A DNA stretch of 6,318 bases from Prevotellaceae bacterium (GCA_031288855.1 JAITQQ010000065.1:1-6318), one strand, 5' to 3'. Numbered from the stretch's first letter, positions 1-5,755 are shown. Notes: generated by a model not told the origin, from the letters alone. Program-made: numbers and translations.

Positions 1-207
1 TATTTTACCGAACACACAGGCGTAGCTCCCATTGGTTTTAAGATGTTCGTGATTTTTGTTTCGGGCGATGCGAAGACAGGACAATTTGTCTATGCTACAA
101 AATTGGTAACCGTCGAAAATAATCAGTATGTAACCTTTGAAGCATCTGACCTGCGTAGCGGCAGCATTCAGCAGGCTATTGACGCTATCAATGGCTTGTA
201 CGACTAA
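1..207 (+). CDS. C-terminal fragment of an unidentified protein
   Basis: Frame 1 is open from the window edge to a TAA at 205-207, giving the last 68 residues of a protein whose start lies outside the window. I do not recognise the family. The fragment alternates hydrophobic and polar residues in a way that suggests beta strands (GFKMFVIFVSGD, then QFVYATKLVTVE, then QYVTFEA), followed by a short helix-like tail (SIQQAIDAINGLYD). No cysteines, transmembrane segment or known motif is visible. Codon use is ordinary for the window and the frame has no internal stops, so it is very likely a real coding end. It converges on the tRNA gene: its stop is only 5 bp from the tRNA 3' end, and no terminator hairpin is visible between them. 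No function is assigned. Confidence 0.75.
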   Translation, partial: YFTEHTGVAPIGFKMFVIFVSGDAKTGQFVYATKLVTVENNQYVTFEASDLRSGSIQQAIDAINGLYD

Positions 208-212
208 AGGCG

Positions 213-287
213 TGGTAGCCTCACCCGGACTCGAACCGGAATTTAAAGTTTAGGAAACTTTCGTTCTATCCCTTGAACTATGAGGCC
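213..287 (-). tRNA. tRNA-Arg (anticodon CCT)
   Basis: Read on the minus strand, the sequence folds as a complete cloverleaf. The acceptor stem is GGCCTCA with TGAGGCT (a G-U closes position 1:72). The D-arm is GTTC/GAAC around an 8-nt loop. The anticodon stem is AAAGT/ACTTT with loop TTCCTAA. The T-arm is TCCGG/CCGGG with loop TTCGAGT. Discriminator A73 is followed by an encoded CCA at 213-215. Loop positions 34-36 read CCT, so it decodes AGG as arginine. The 5' end lies 6 nt after the fabH stop on the same strand and no TAnnTTTG box is visible just upstream, so it may be processed from the fabH transcript. The 3' end is 5 bp from the stop of the convergent gene. Confidence 0.95.
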
Positions 288-293
288 GGAGAA

Positions 294-1283
294 TTAGTAA
301 GCCCACTTGTAGTATTGTGCGCCCCACGTGAAACCTGCGCCAAAGGCGGCAAAAATCAATGTGTCGCCTTTCTTGAACTGTTTTTCGTAATCCATGAGCA
401 CCAGCGGGATGGATACAGCCGAAGTGTTGCCGTAACGTGCAATGTTAATCAATACCTTGTCGGGCGAGAGCCCCATGCGTTTTCCCGTAGCGTCGATGAT
501 GCGGAGGTTGGCTTGGTGCGGTATCAAATAGGCAATGTCGTCGGCGGTGAGGCGGTGCTTTTCCATCATCTCGGCGGCTGTGTCGGCCATACGGCTTACG
601 GCAAATTTGAATACTGCCTGCCCGTCTTGGTGAATAAAGTGCTCACGGTTGCGCACTGTTTCTTCCGTAGGCGGATACTTCGAGCCGCCGGCTTTCTGAT
701 ATAAATATTTGCGGCCGATACCGTCTACGTGTAAAATTTCGTCAATCAAACCTAGCCCTTCGTGGTTCGGCTCAATGAGCACCGCTACGGCGGCGTCGCC
801 AAACAGGGGACAAGTAGTGCGATCGGTGTAGTCGGTGACAGATGACATTTTCTCAGCTGCCACCAGGACGATTTTTTTATATTTTCCTGTTTCAATAAAT
901 CTGGATATTGTGGCGAGCGAAAATAAAAATCCCGAGCATCCTGCGTTAATGTCATAGCCCCACGCATTCATAATGCCCACCTTGTCGCAAATGATGTTTG
1001 CGGTGGCAGGAAAGAGCATGTCGGGTGTTACCGAACAGCAGATAAGCACTTCCACTTCTTCAGGCTTGGTATGGGTCTTTTTCAGCAGCGCTTCTACAGC
1101 CTTAGCGCCCATTACCGATGTGCCGGCGTGCGGCTCTTTAAGGATGTGCCGTTCTTTAATACCTGTTCGCGAAGTGATCCACTCGTCGGAGGTTTCTACC
1201 ATTTGTGAAAGTTCCTCGTTGGTGAGGATATAATCCGGCAAGTAGCCGGCAACGCCTGTTATGGCTGCGGTTGGAGTTGTCAT
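294..1283 (-). CDS. fabH: 3-oxoacyl-ACP synthase III (beta-ketoacyl-ACP synthase III, KAS III)
   Basis: This cytoplasmic thiolase-fold enzyme condenses a short acyl-CoA with malonyl-ACP to start type II fatty acid synthesis. The 329 residues are a normal length for the family. The catalytic triad is intact: Cys116 in NAGCSGFLF, His256 in IPHQANLRI and Asn286 in YGNTSAVSIPL. The N-terminal SDEWITSRTGIKERH (residues 32-46) and C-terminal FAAFGAGFTWGA (311-322) are typical FabH blocks. The ATG shares one base with the plsX stop (TAATG on the minus strand), which fixes the start and suggests translational coupling. Acyl-chain preference (acetyl or branched) cannot be read from sequence alone. The gene is the last protein gene of the yceD-rpmF-plsX cluster, and the tRNA-Arg follows directly. 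Confidence 0.96.
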   Translation of the reverse strand: MTTPTAAITGVAGYLPDYILTNEELSQMVETSDEWITSRTGIKERHILKEPHAGTSVMGAKAVEALLKKTHTKPEEVEVLICCSVTPDMLFPATANIICDKVGIMNAWGYDINAGCSGFLFSLATISRFIETGKYKKIVLVAAEKMSSVTDYTDRTTCPLFGDAAVAVLIEPNHEGLGLIDEILHVDGIGRKYLYQKAGGSKYPPTEETVRNREHFIHQDGQAVFKFAVSRMADTAAEMMEKHRLTADDIAYLIPHQANLRIIDATGKRMGLSPDKVLINIARYGNTSAVSIPLVLMDYEKQFKKGDTLIFAAFGAGFTWGAQYYKWAY

Positions 1284-2233
1284 TATTCGATTTCTAAGGC
1301 CTCTGTTATTTTTTCTACTAATCTCACTTGTACGGCGTGTTCTGTTTGCAAAATCATGTTCTCGATGGCTTTTGGAGAAGAAGCGCCATGCCCGATAATA
1401 ACAGGCGCATTTACGCCTAATACCGGTGTTCCGCCGTAAAGTTCGTAGTTGAAGCGGTTGAAATATTCGTTATCTATACCTTGTTTTTTAGCTAATGCAT
1501 ACATGGCTTCGGCTTGTTTCAGCACGACGTTGCCCACAAATCCGTCGGCTATGATTACGTCGGCAATTTCACCCGAAAACAAATGATTGGACTCGATGTT
1601 GCCCACGAAATGATATTCCGTAGTGTCCTGCATCAGTTTGTAGGCTTCTTTGGTTTGCAGGTTGCCTTTTTCCTCTTCTTCGCCGATATTCAGTAGCGCC
1701 ACCCGCGGGTTTTCAATGCCGCTCATGTGTTTGACGTAAATAGTGCCGAGCAATCCGTATTGATACAGCACATCGGGTTTGCAGTCCACGTTTAGCCCTA
1801 CGTCGAGGATGATGGCCGTGCCTCCTGTCAGCAAAGGATATTCACTTGCAATGGCCGGGCGGATAATGCCCGGAATAGCTTTTACGGTGTACATGGCTCC
1901 AGCCAGCATAGCGCCTGTGCTTCCGGCGCTGGCAAAGCCGTCAATCCGCATTTTGGCCAACGCCCCAAAGCCTACGGTGATGCTCGAATCCGGTTTTTGC
2001 TGGAAGGCCTTTGCCGGATGGTCGTTCATCTCAATGACTTGTGTGGTGTGTATAATATCGAACTTTGCCACATCAAATCCGGAGTCTTTGCATAGCGCTG
2101 CAATCTGTTCGGTATCGCCAAACAACACCAGCCGTGTTTTCGGTTGTATGTGCGAATAGGCTTGAATAGCTCCAAGCACTATATTTTTCGGGGCATAATC
2201 TCCCCCCATCGCGTCAATTCCTATTCGTATCAT
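1283..2233 (-). CDS. plsX: Phosphate acyltransferase PlsX (acyl-ACP:phosphate transacylase)
   Basis: PlsX converts acyl-ACP and phosphate into acyl-phosphate, the acyl donor used by PlsY to acylate glycerol-3-phosphate. It is a peripheral membrane enzyme. At 316 residues it is slightly shorter than many homologues. Family blocks occur in order: IGIDAMGGDYAP (residues 4-15), SAGSTGAML (102-110, where many homologues have SAGNTGA), RPAIAS (125-130), LDVGLNVDCKP (143-153), LNIGEEEEKGN (181-191), GNIES (211-215), DGFVGNVVLK (230-239), YGGTPVLGV (266-274) and GHGASS (281-286). The start lies 16 nt after the rpmF stop, and the stop overlaps the fabH ATG. This tight arrangement links the membrane-lipid acyl donor to initiation of fatty acid synthesis. 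Confidence 0.96.
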   Translation of the reverse strand: MIRIGIDAMGGDYAPKNIVLGAIQAYSHIQPKTRLVLFGDTEQIAALCKDSGFDVAKFDIIHTTQVIEMNDHPAKAFQQKPDSSITVGFGALAKMRIDGFASAGSTGAMLAGAMYTVKAIPGIIRPAIASEYPLLTGGTAIILDVGLNVDCKPDVLYQYGLLGTIYVKHMSGIENPRVALLNIGEEEEKGNLQTKEAYKLMQDTTEYHFVGNIESNHLFSGEIADVIIADGFVGNVVLKQAEAMYALAKKQGIDNEYFNRFNYELYGGTPVLGVNAPVIIGHGASSPKAIENMILQTEHAVQVRLVEKITEALEIE

Positions 2234-2249
2234 AGGATGCCTGTTTAAA

Positions 2250-2432
2250 TTAAGCGGTAGCTTTTTCTATCATCAAACGGCCACGGTAGTAACCACATTC
2301 GGGGCATACACGATGATATAAAACAGCTGCGCCGCAGTTAGAACAATTCGACAGTGTCGGCATTTCTGCCTTATCGTGAGTCCTGCGTTTATTGCGGCGT
2401 TGTTTGGAAATTCGGTGTTTCGGATGTGCCAT
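2250..2432 (-). CDS. rpmF: 50S ribosomal protein bL32
   Basis: This small ribosomal large-subunit protein of 60 residues, the usual length, has the bL32 N-terminus MAHPKHRISKQRRNKRRTH. It is strongly basic and typical of an rRNA-binding tail. A zinc-ribbon follows with four cysteines, C30-x2-C33 and C43-x2-C46 (NCSNC and VCPEC), so this is the zinc-binding C+ form rather than a cysteine-free paralogue. It lies between yceD and plsX, the conserved neighbourhood of this gene across bacteria. The ATG is preceded by an A-rich leader without a Shine-Dalgarno sequence, which is usual in Bacteroidota. The 39-nt gap to yceD is filled with AT-rich repetitive sequence, described separately. Confidence 0.98.
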   Translation of the reverse strand: MAHPKHRISKQRRNKRRTHDKAEMPTLSNCSNCGAAVLYHRVCPECGYYRGRLMIEKATA

Positions 2433-2492
2433 TATTTCTAATTTTTAATTTTTTTATTCTAATTCTAACTTTTAGTTTTTAACTCTTAACTC
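2433..2492 (-). repeat. AT-rich degenerate repeat in the yceD-rpmF junction
   Basis: On the minus strand this stretch is a run of degenerate units of the types GAGTTAAGA, GTTAAAAACTAAAA, GTTAGAATTAGAA and ATTAAAAATTAGAA. It begins inside the last codons of yceD (GAGTTAAGA at 2492-2484) and continues to just before the rpmF ATG. It contains almost no G or C, unlike the genes on either side. The same 9-mer, in the same orientation relative to transcription, occurs at the etfB-etfA junction. No hairpin with a T-run typical of a terminator is evident. Confidence 0.55.
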
Positions 2493-2936
2493 CTCAAGTT
2501 TTTCCATCATTTCTTTGTTGCATAATCCCTCGGAATGTATGCGCTGCATGGGCAAACTTACGTTGATGCTGTCAAACAAAAATTGCGATAAATCAATCTC
2601 ATCTTCACCCGGGTCAAGTATCATTATTTCGTCATCGGCTTCCGTTGCGTTCGTCGCCTGACCGAATTTTACGAGCAGCCGGCCTTCATAATTTATAGGT
2701 ACATCAAGTTCGTCGAGGCAGCGGTCACATTCCACGTTTACGCTTCCTGTAATCTTTATGTCCAATTGCAGTAAAGCGGATTGTTTCTCTACTACGATTT
2801 CAGAAAAAAGCTTACCATGTTCGATTTCTGACCCTTCAAATAAACTAAAGAACAAATCATCAATGTCGAATGTAAACGTATGTTTTCCCGGACTCAGGCC
2901 ATTAAACATTAATTTATAATTATTTACGCTTCTCAT
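2472..2936 (-). CDS. yceD: YceD/DUF177 family protein
   Basis: This is a DUF177 (YceD) protein, a conserved family almost always encoded just before rpmF; roles in 23S rRNA or large-subunit biogenesis have been reported for homologues. I place the start at the ATG at 2934-2936, giving 154 residues. The family-like N-terminus NNYKLMFNGLSPGKHTFTFDIDDLFF begins right after it. The hallmark CxxC lies in VECDRCL (Cys70 and Cys73), and the DEIDLSQFLFDSINVSLPMQ segment (about 111-130) matches the usual second half. A further cysteine is at 139. An in-frame ATG at 2940-2942 is also possible. A TTG start at 2955-2957 is unlikely because it forms part of the promoter -7 box. The C-terminal residues ELRVKN are encoded by an AT-rich repeat and may be non-ancestral. 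Confidence 0.88.
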   Translation of the reverse strand: MRSVNNYKLMFNGLSPGKHTFTFDIDDLFFSLFEGSEIEHGKLFSEIVVEKQSALLQLDIKITGSVNVECDRCLDELDVPINYEGRLLVKFGQATNATEADDEIMILDPGEDEIDLSQFLFDSINVSLPMQRIHSEGLCNKEMMEKLEELRVKN

Positions 2937-2954
2937 CCCCATAAAAATGGAATA

Positions 2955-2962
2955 CAAAGATA
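2955..2962 (-). promoter_or_regulatory. Bacteroidota-type -7 box for the yceD-rpmF-plsX-fabH operon
   Basis: The minus strand reads TATCTTTG here, an exact match to the Bacteroidota -7 consensus TAnnTTTG. The expected transcription start, a few bases downstream, would be near 2948-2950, leaving a leader of only about 12-14 nt before the preferred yceD ATG. No clear -33 TTG element is visible upstream, where the sequence is mostly T on this strand. The identical box faces the other way at 2993-3000. Confidence 0.75.
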
Positions 2963-2992
2963 ATAAAAAAATGAAATAATGAAAAAAATCTG

Positions 2993-3000
2993 TATCTTTG
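2993..3000 (+). promoter_or_regulatory. Bacteroidota-type -7 box for the ridA-led operon
   Basis: TATCTTTG at 2993-3000 exactly matches the Bacteroidota TAnnTTTG -7 consensus and lies 28 nt before the ridA ATG. The inferred transcription start near 3006-3007 would give a leader of about 22 nt. The upstream 30 bp is almost pure A/T, and no convincing -33 TTG is seen. With the box at 2955-2962 it makes a back-to-back promoter pair and a 9-bp inverted repeat, ACAAAGATA (2954-2962) and TATCTTTGT (2993-3001), 30 bp apart. Confidence 0.75.
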
Positions 3001-3028
3001 TCAAAGTAGAATTTAAAAACAAGCGATT

Positions 3029-3427
3029 ATGAAACAGATTATTTTTAGCCCCCATGCGCCGAAAGCAGTGGGGCCATACAGCCAAGCTGTAGAGGTTAAC
3101 GGCACTTTATATATTTCAGGACAACTCCCCATTGACCCGGAAACCGGAAAATTTGTGGAAGGCGGGGTGAAGGAACAAACCAAACAATGCTTGCACAATA
3201 TCGGGGAAATACTTACGGAAGCGGAATACAGTTTTCACGATGTGGTAAAATCAACGGTACTTTTGGCCGACATGAATGACTTCGCAGCGATGAATGAAGT
3301 GTATGCTTCTTTCTATACAGAGCCCTATCCGGCGCGTGTGGCGTATCAGGTCGGTAAATTGCCCATGGGCGCTTTAATCGAAATAGAAACAATAGCCGTA
3401 AAAAATAAAACAGAGGAGGAAATTTAA
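3029..3427 (+). CDS. ridA: RidA family reactive intermediate/imine deaminase
   Basis: RidA proteins are small cytoplasmic trimers that hydrolyse reactive 2-aminoacrylate and related enamine/imine intermediates made by PLP enzymes. The 132 residues include the N-terminal SPHAPKAVGPYSQAVEVNG block with Tyr17, the GQLPIDPETG loop (31-40), the FAAMNEVYASFY segment (85-96), the catalytic-site arginine Arg103 in YPARVAYQVGKLP, and Glu118 in ALIEIETIAV. These correspond to Tyr17, Arg105 and Glu120 of E. coli RidA with a two-residue offset, so the archetypal active site appears intact. The ATG lies 28 nt after a TATCTTTG promoter box. The short acidic tail KTEEEI is encoded over the ribosome-binding site of the next gene, and the stop overlaps that gene's ATG. 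Confidence 0.95.
   Translation: MKQIIFSPHAPKAVGPYSQAVEVNGTLYISGQLPIDPETGKFVEGGVKEQTKQCLHNIGEILTEAEYSFHDVVKSTVLLADMNDFAAMNEVYASFYTEPYPARVAYQVGKLPMGALIEIETIAVKNKTEEEI
3414..3419 (+). promoter_or_regulatory. Strong Shine-Dalgarno sequence for the DUF3467 gene
   Basis: AGGAGG lies 7 nt before the ATG at 3427, inside the last codons of ridA. This is a full-strength anti-16S match at ideal spacing, unusual in a window where the other starts sit behind A/T-rich leaders without such a site. It decides the start of the downstream gene and supports coupling through the TAATG stop/start overlap. Confidence 0.8.
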
Positions 3428-3747
3428 TGGAACAACCCGGCAAGAATAACGAAATAAATATTGAATTGAGTGAAGAAATGGCGCAGGGCACCTATGCCAA
3501 CTTAGCGGTCATTTCACATTCGCATAGTGAGTTTGTGCTCGATTTTGTGCGCCTGATGCCCGGTATTACCAAAGCGAAAGTGCAAAGCCGTATTATCCTC
3601 ACGCCCGAACATGCCAAGCGCCTGTTGGCCGCTTTGCAGGATAATGTGTTGAAATATGAAAGCGCCTATGGAAAAGTTAAAGCGAACAATGGCAACGGGA
3701 TTACTCCTATCCCTATGACTTTTGGAAACAACACCGCACAAGCATAA
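3427..3747 (+). CDS. DUF3467 family protein of unknown function
   Basis: This protein of 106 residues matches the DUF3467 pattern common in Bacteroidota: a beta-rich start INIELSEEMAQGTYANLAVISHSHSEFVLDFV (about 11-41), RLMPGITKAKVQSRIILTPEHAKRLLAAL (42-70) and a helical DNVLKYESAYG end (72-82). The last 20 or so residues (KANNGNGITPIPMTFGNNTAQA) look like a flexible tail. No catalytic residues, cysteines, signal peptide or membrane segment are visible, and the biochemical role is unknown to me. The ATG shares its A with the ridA stop codon and follows a perfect AGGAGG, so ridA and this gene are very likely translated together. The etfB gene follows after 28 nt. The family call rests on recognising the pattern. 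Confidence 0.88.
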   Translation: MEQPGKNNEINIELSEEMAQGTYANLAVISHSHSEFVLDFVRLMPGITKAKVQSRIILTPEHAKRLLAALQDNVLKYESAYGKVKANNGNGITPIPMTFGNNTAQA

Positions 3748-3775
3748 TGTTTTATCTTAATCGTAAATTTAAATT

Positions 3776-4651
3776 ATGACTACACCGTTGAAAATTGTTG
3801 TGTTGGCGAAACAAGTGCCCGACACACGCAATGTGGGTAAGAATGCCATGAAAGAAGACGGAACGGTAAACCGCGCCGCGCTTCCTGCTATTTTTAATCC
3901 CGAAGATTTGAATGCGCTGGAACAGGCGTTGCGCCTTAAAGACCGCTATCCGGGAGCAACCATTCATTTGTTGACTATGGGGCCCGGCCGCGCCGCCGAT
4001 GTTATTCGCGAAGGTTTGTTCCGTGGCGCAGACGGCGGGGTGTTGCTTACCGATCGCAAGTTTGCCGGCGCCGATACGCTGGCTACTTCTTACGCTTTGG
4101 CGCAGGCATTGCGCAAAATGCAACCCCACATTGTCATCGCCGGCCGGCAAGCCATTGATGGCGATACTGCGCAGGTAGGCCCGCAGGTAGCCGAAAAATT
4201 AGGTTGGCCGCAGGTTACTTATGCCGAAGAAATTATTTCGTATGACGGCAAAGAAATGATGATTAAACGCCGCTTGGAGCGCGGCGTGGAAACCGTAGCT
4301 GCTACGCTGCCGCTGGTTGTGACCGTGCACGCTTCGGCGCCCGGTTGCCGCCCGCGCCATGCCAAACAATTGCTTAAATACAAATATGCCAAAACCCTGA
4401 CCGAAATTCAGGAAGCCGGCGCCGATTATGATACCGATTTAAAGAATGTGGATTATTTACGCATTCCCGAATGGGGCGTGGCCGACGTGGGAGGCGAAGA
4501 AACACAATTCGGATTGTCGGGGTCGCCGACGAAGGTAAAGAAAATTGAAAATATCGTTTTTCAGGCGAAGGAATCAAAAAAACTTACCGCTGTCGATGAA
4601 GATATTGATGGTTTGATCAAAGAACTGATGGCTAACCACACGATTGGTTGA
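3776..4651 (+). CDS. etfB: Electron transfer flavoprotein beta subunit
   Basis: EtfB pairs with EtfA to form the soluble flavoprotein that exchanges electrons with acyl-CoA dehydrogenases. The 291 residues start with the ETF beta strand KIVVLAKQVPDTRNV (6-20), then INPEDLNALEQAL-like sequence (about 39-51), an adenine-nucleotide domain with LLTMGPGRAADVIREGLFRGAD (65-86), and the signature IAGRQAIDGDTAQVGPQ (121-137). The later block KRRLERGVETVAATLPLVVTV (164-184) is also typical. The signature, with DGDTAQVGP, resembles ETFs of anaerobes more than the aerobic type with DDDSNQTG. Length is slightly greater than the roughly 250-260 of many homologues because of the C-terminal region after residue 200. 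No clear promoter is seen in the 28-nt gap before it, so it is probably transcribed from the ridA promoter. Confidence 0.96.
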   Translation: MTTPLKIVVLAKQVPDTRNVGKNAMKEDGTVNRAALPAIFNPEDLNALEQALRLKDRYPGATIHLLTMGPGRAADVIREGLFRGADGGVLLTDRKFAGADTLATSYALAQALRKMQPHIVIAGRQAIDGDTAQVGPQVAEKLGWPQVTYAEEIISYDGKEMMIKRRLERGVETVAATLPLVVTVHASAPGCRPRHAKQLLKYKYAKTLTEIQEAGADYDTDLKNVDYLRIPEWGVADVGGEETQFGLSGSPTKVKKIENIVFQAKESKKLTAVDEDIDGLIKELMANHTIG

Positions 4652-4683
4652 GTTAAGAATTAAAAAAAACTAAGAGTTAAGAA
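4650..4683 (+). repeat. Direct repeat GAGTTAAGAA in the etfB-etfA gap
   Basis: The 10-mer GAGTTAAGAA occurs at 4650-4659 and again at 4674-4683, 24 bp apart. The first copy starts inside the etfB TGA stop. The whole 47-nt gap up to the etfA ATG is AT-rich, with AATTAAAAAAAACTAA between the copies and a partial copy (AACTAAGCGTTAA) after them. It matches the 9-mer repeat found at the yceD-rpmF junction in the same orientation relative to transcription. Confidence 0.6.
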
Positions 4684-4698
4684 CTAAGCGTTAATGAT

Positions 4699-5715
4699 AT
4701 GAATAATGTGTTTGTATATTGTGAACTGGAAGGCGGGAAAATAGCCGATGTCAGCCTTGAATTGCTTACCAAGGGGCGCGGGCTGGCCGCCCAACTCGGA
4801 TGTAAGGTGGAAGCCCTTGCTATCGGGAGTAAACTTTCGGGTATTGAAAAAGAGTTGATGAATTATGGCGCACATATTGTATATATGGCCGACGACGAAT
4901 GCCTCGACCCATTTCGCACCTTGCCGCACGCGGCTATTACCGCAGGGCTTATCAAAGAAGTGCAGCCGCAAATTGCGCTGTTTGGCGCTACCAGCGTAGG
5001 CCGCGACTTGGCGCCCCGCGTATCGAGCGCGCTGAAAAGCGGACTGACGGCCGACTGTACCAGCCTTGAAATCGGCGATCACACCGATACCAAAGGAAAC
5101 AGTTACACCAATCTTTTGTACCAGATTCGCCCCGCTTTCGGCGGAAACATCATTGCCACCATCATTAACCCCGACCACCGGCCGCAAATGGCCACCGTTC
5201 GCGAAGGCGTGATGAAGAAAGAGCCGCTGCCCACATCTGTTCAGGGCGAGGTGAAAAAGGTAGAGGTGAAAAAATATTTGCATGACGCTGATTTTGCCGT
5301 GCGTATCATTGAACGCCATATTGAAGAACGGAAAATTGATATTAAAGGCGCTTCGATTATTGTGTCCGGCGGCTACGGCGTGGGAAGCAAAGAGAATTTC
5401 AAACAATTGTTCGACCTCGCGGCAGTGCTGGGCGCTGAAGTGGGCGCTTCGCGTGCGGCGGTTGACGCCGGTTTCATTGACCACGCCCGCCAAGTAGGAC
5501 AAACGGGCGTTACGGTACGCCCGAAACTGTACATCGCGTGCGGCATTTCGGGACAAATCCAACATACAGCCGGCATGGACCAATCGGCTATTGTGATTTC
5601 CATCAATACCGACGCCAATGCGCCCATTAATCAGATTGCCGACTATGCCATTGTGGGTGACATGAACGAGGTAATTCCGAAAATGATTAAAAGCTACCGG
5701 GGGAATAGCAAATAA
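4699..5715 (+). CDS. etfA: Electron transfer flavoprotein alpha subunit
   Basis: EtfA carries the FAD domain of the ETF heterodimer. Its 338 residues start with an ETF alpha domain I (VFVYCELEGGKIADVSLELL, 4-23) and include LFGATSVGRDLAPRVSSAL (94-112), the conserved RPAFGGN (144-150) and MATVREGVM (164-172). The FAD domain shows IIVSGGYGVGSKENF (220-234), GASRAAVDAGF (249-259), QVGQTG (265-270), KLYIACGISGQIQHTAGM (276-293), SINTDANAPI (301-310) and ADYAIVGD (314-321). FAD-contacting motifs all appear intact. The start ATG at 4699 is supported by homology beginning at VFVYCE. The gene is in the same orientation as etfB, 47 nt downstream, with GC content visibly higher than in the next gene. 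Confidence 0.97.
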   Translation: MNNVFVYCELEGGKIADVSLELLTKGRGLAAQLGCKVEALAIGSKLSGIEKELMNYGAHIVYMADDECLDPFRTLPHAAITAGLIKEVQPQIALFGATSVGRDLAPRVSSALKSGLTADCTSLEIGDHTDTKGNSYTNLLYQIRPAFGGNIIATIINPDHRPQMATVREGVMKKEPLPTSVQGEVKKVEVKKYLHDADFAVRIIERHIEERKIDIKGASIIVSGGYGVGSKENFKQLFDLAAVLGAEVGASRAAVDAGFIDHARQVGQTGVTVRPKLYIACGISGQIQHTAGMDQSAIVISINTDANAPINQIADYAIVGDMNEVIPKMIKSYRGNSK

Positions 5716-5716
5716 T

Positions 5717-5728
5717 GTTAGTAGTTAA
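5717..5728 (+). repeat. Left arm of a 12-bp inverted repeat around the four-helix-bundle gene
   Basis: GTTAGTAGTTAA here is the exact reverse complement of TTAACTACTAAC at 6157-6168. It lies one base after the etfA stop codon. The repeat context continues to 5752 as four degenerate units ending in GTAG (GTAG at 5721-5724, 5730-5733, 5741-5744 and 5749-5752), so the whole 40-nt leader is made of TTAGTAG-like sequence. No promoter box is visible in it. Confidence 0.75.
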
Positions 5729-5755
5729 AGTAGTTTTAGAGTAGTTGAGTAGAAT

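Noticed and set aside
273..704. Open frame of 143 codons on the plus strand opposite fabH and the tRNA
   Set aside because: It begins inside the tRNA gene and overlaps the FabH active-site half in antisense; the protein has no family resemblance.
3748..3775. Separate promoter for etfB (TATCTTAA in the gap)
   Set aside because: It lacks the TTTG end of the Bacteroidota -7 consensus and no -33 element is seen, so read-through from the ridA promoter is simpler.
3752..4150. Open frame of 132 codons on the minus strand opposite etfB
   Set aside because: It is the shadow of the etfB coding frame, with no motif and no plausible start context.
4684..5583. Long antisense open frame (299 codons, minus strand) opposite etfA
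   Set aside because: It mirrors the coding frame of etfA, has no recognisable domain, and EtfA is a full-length intact family member. Long antisense frames are expected opposite GC-rich coding sequence.
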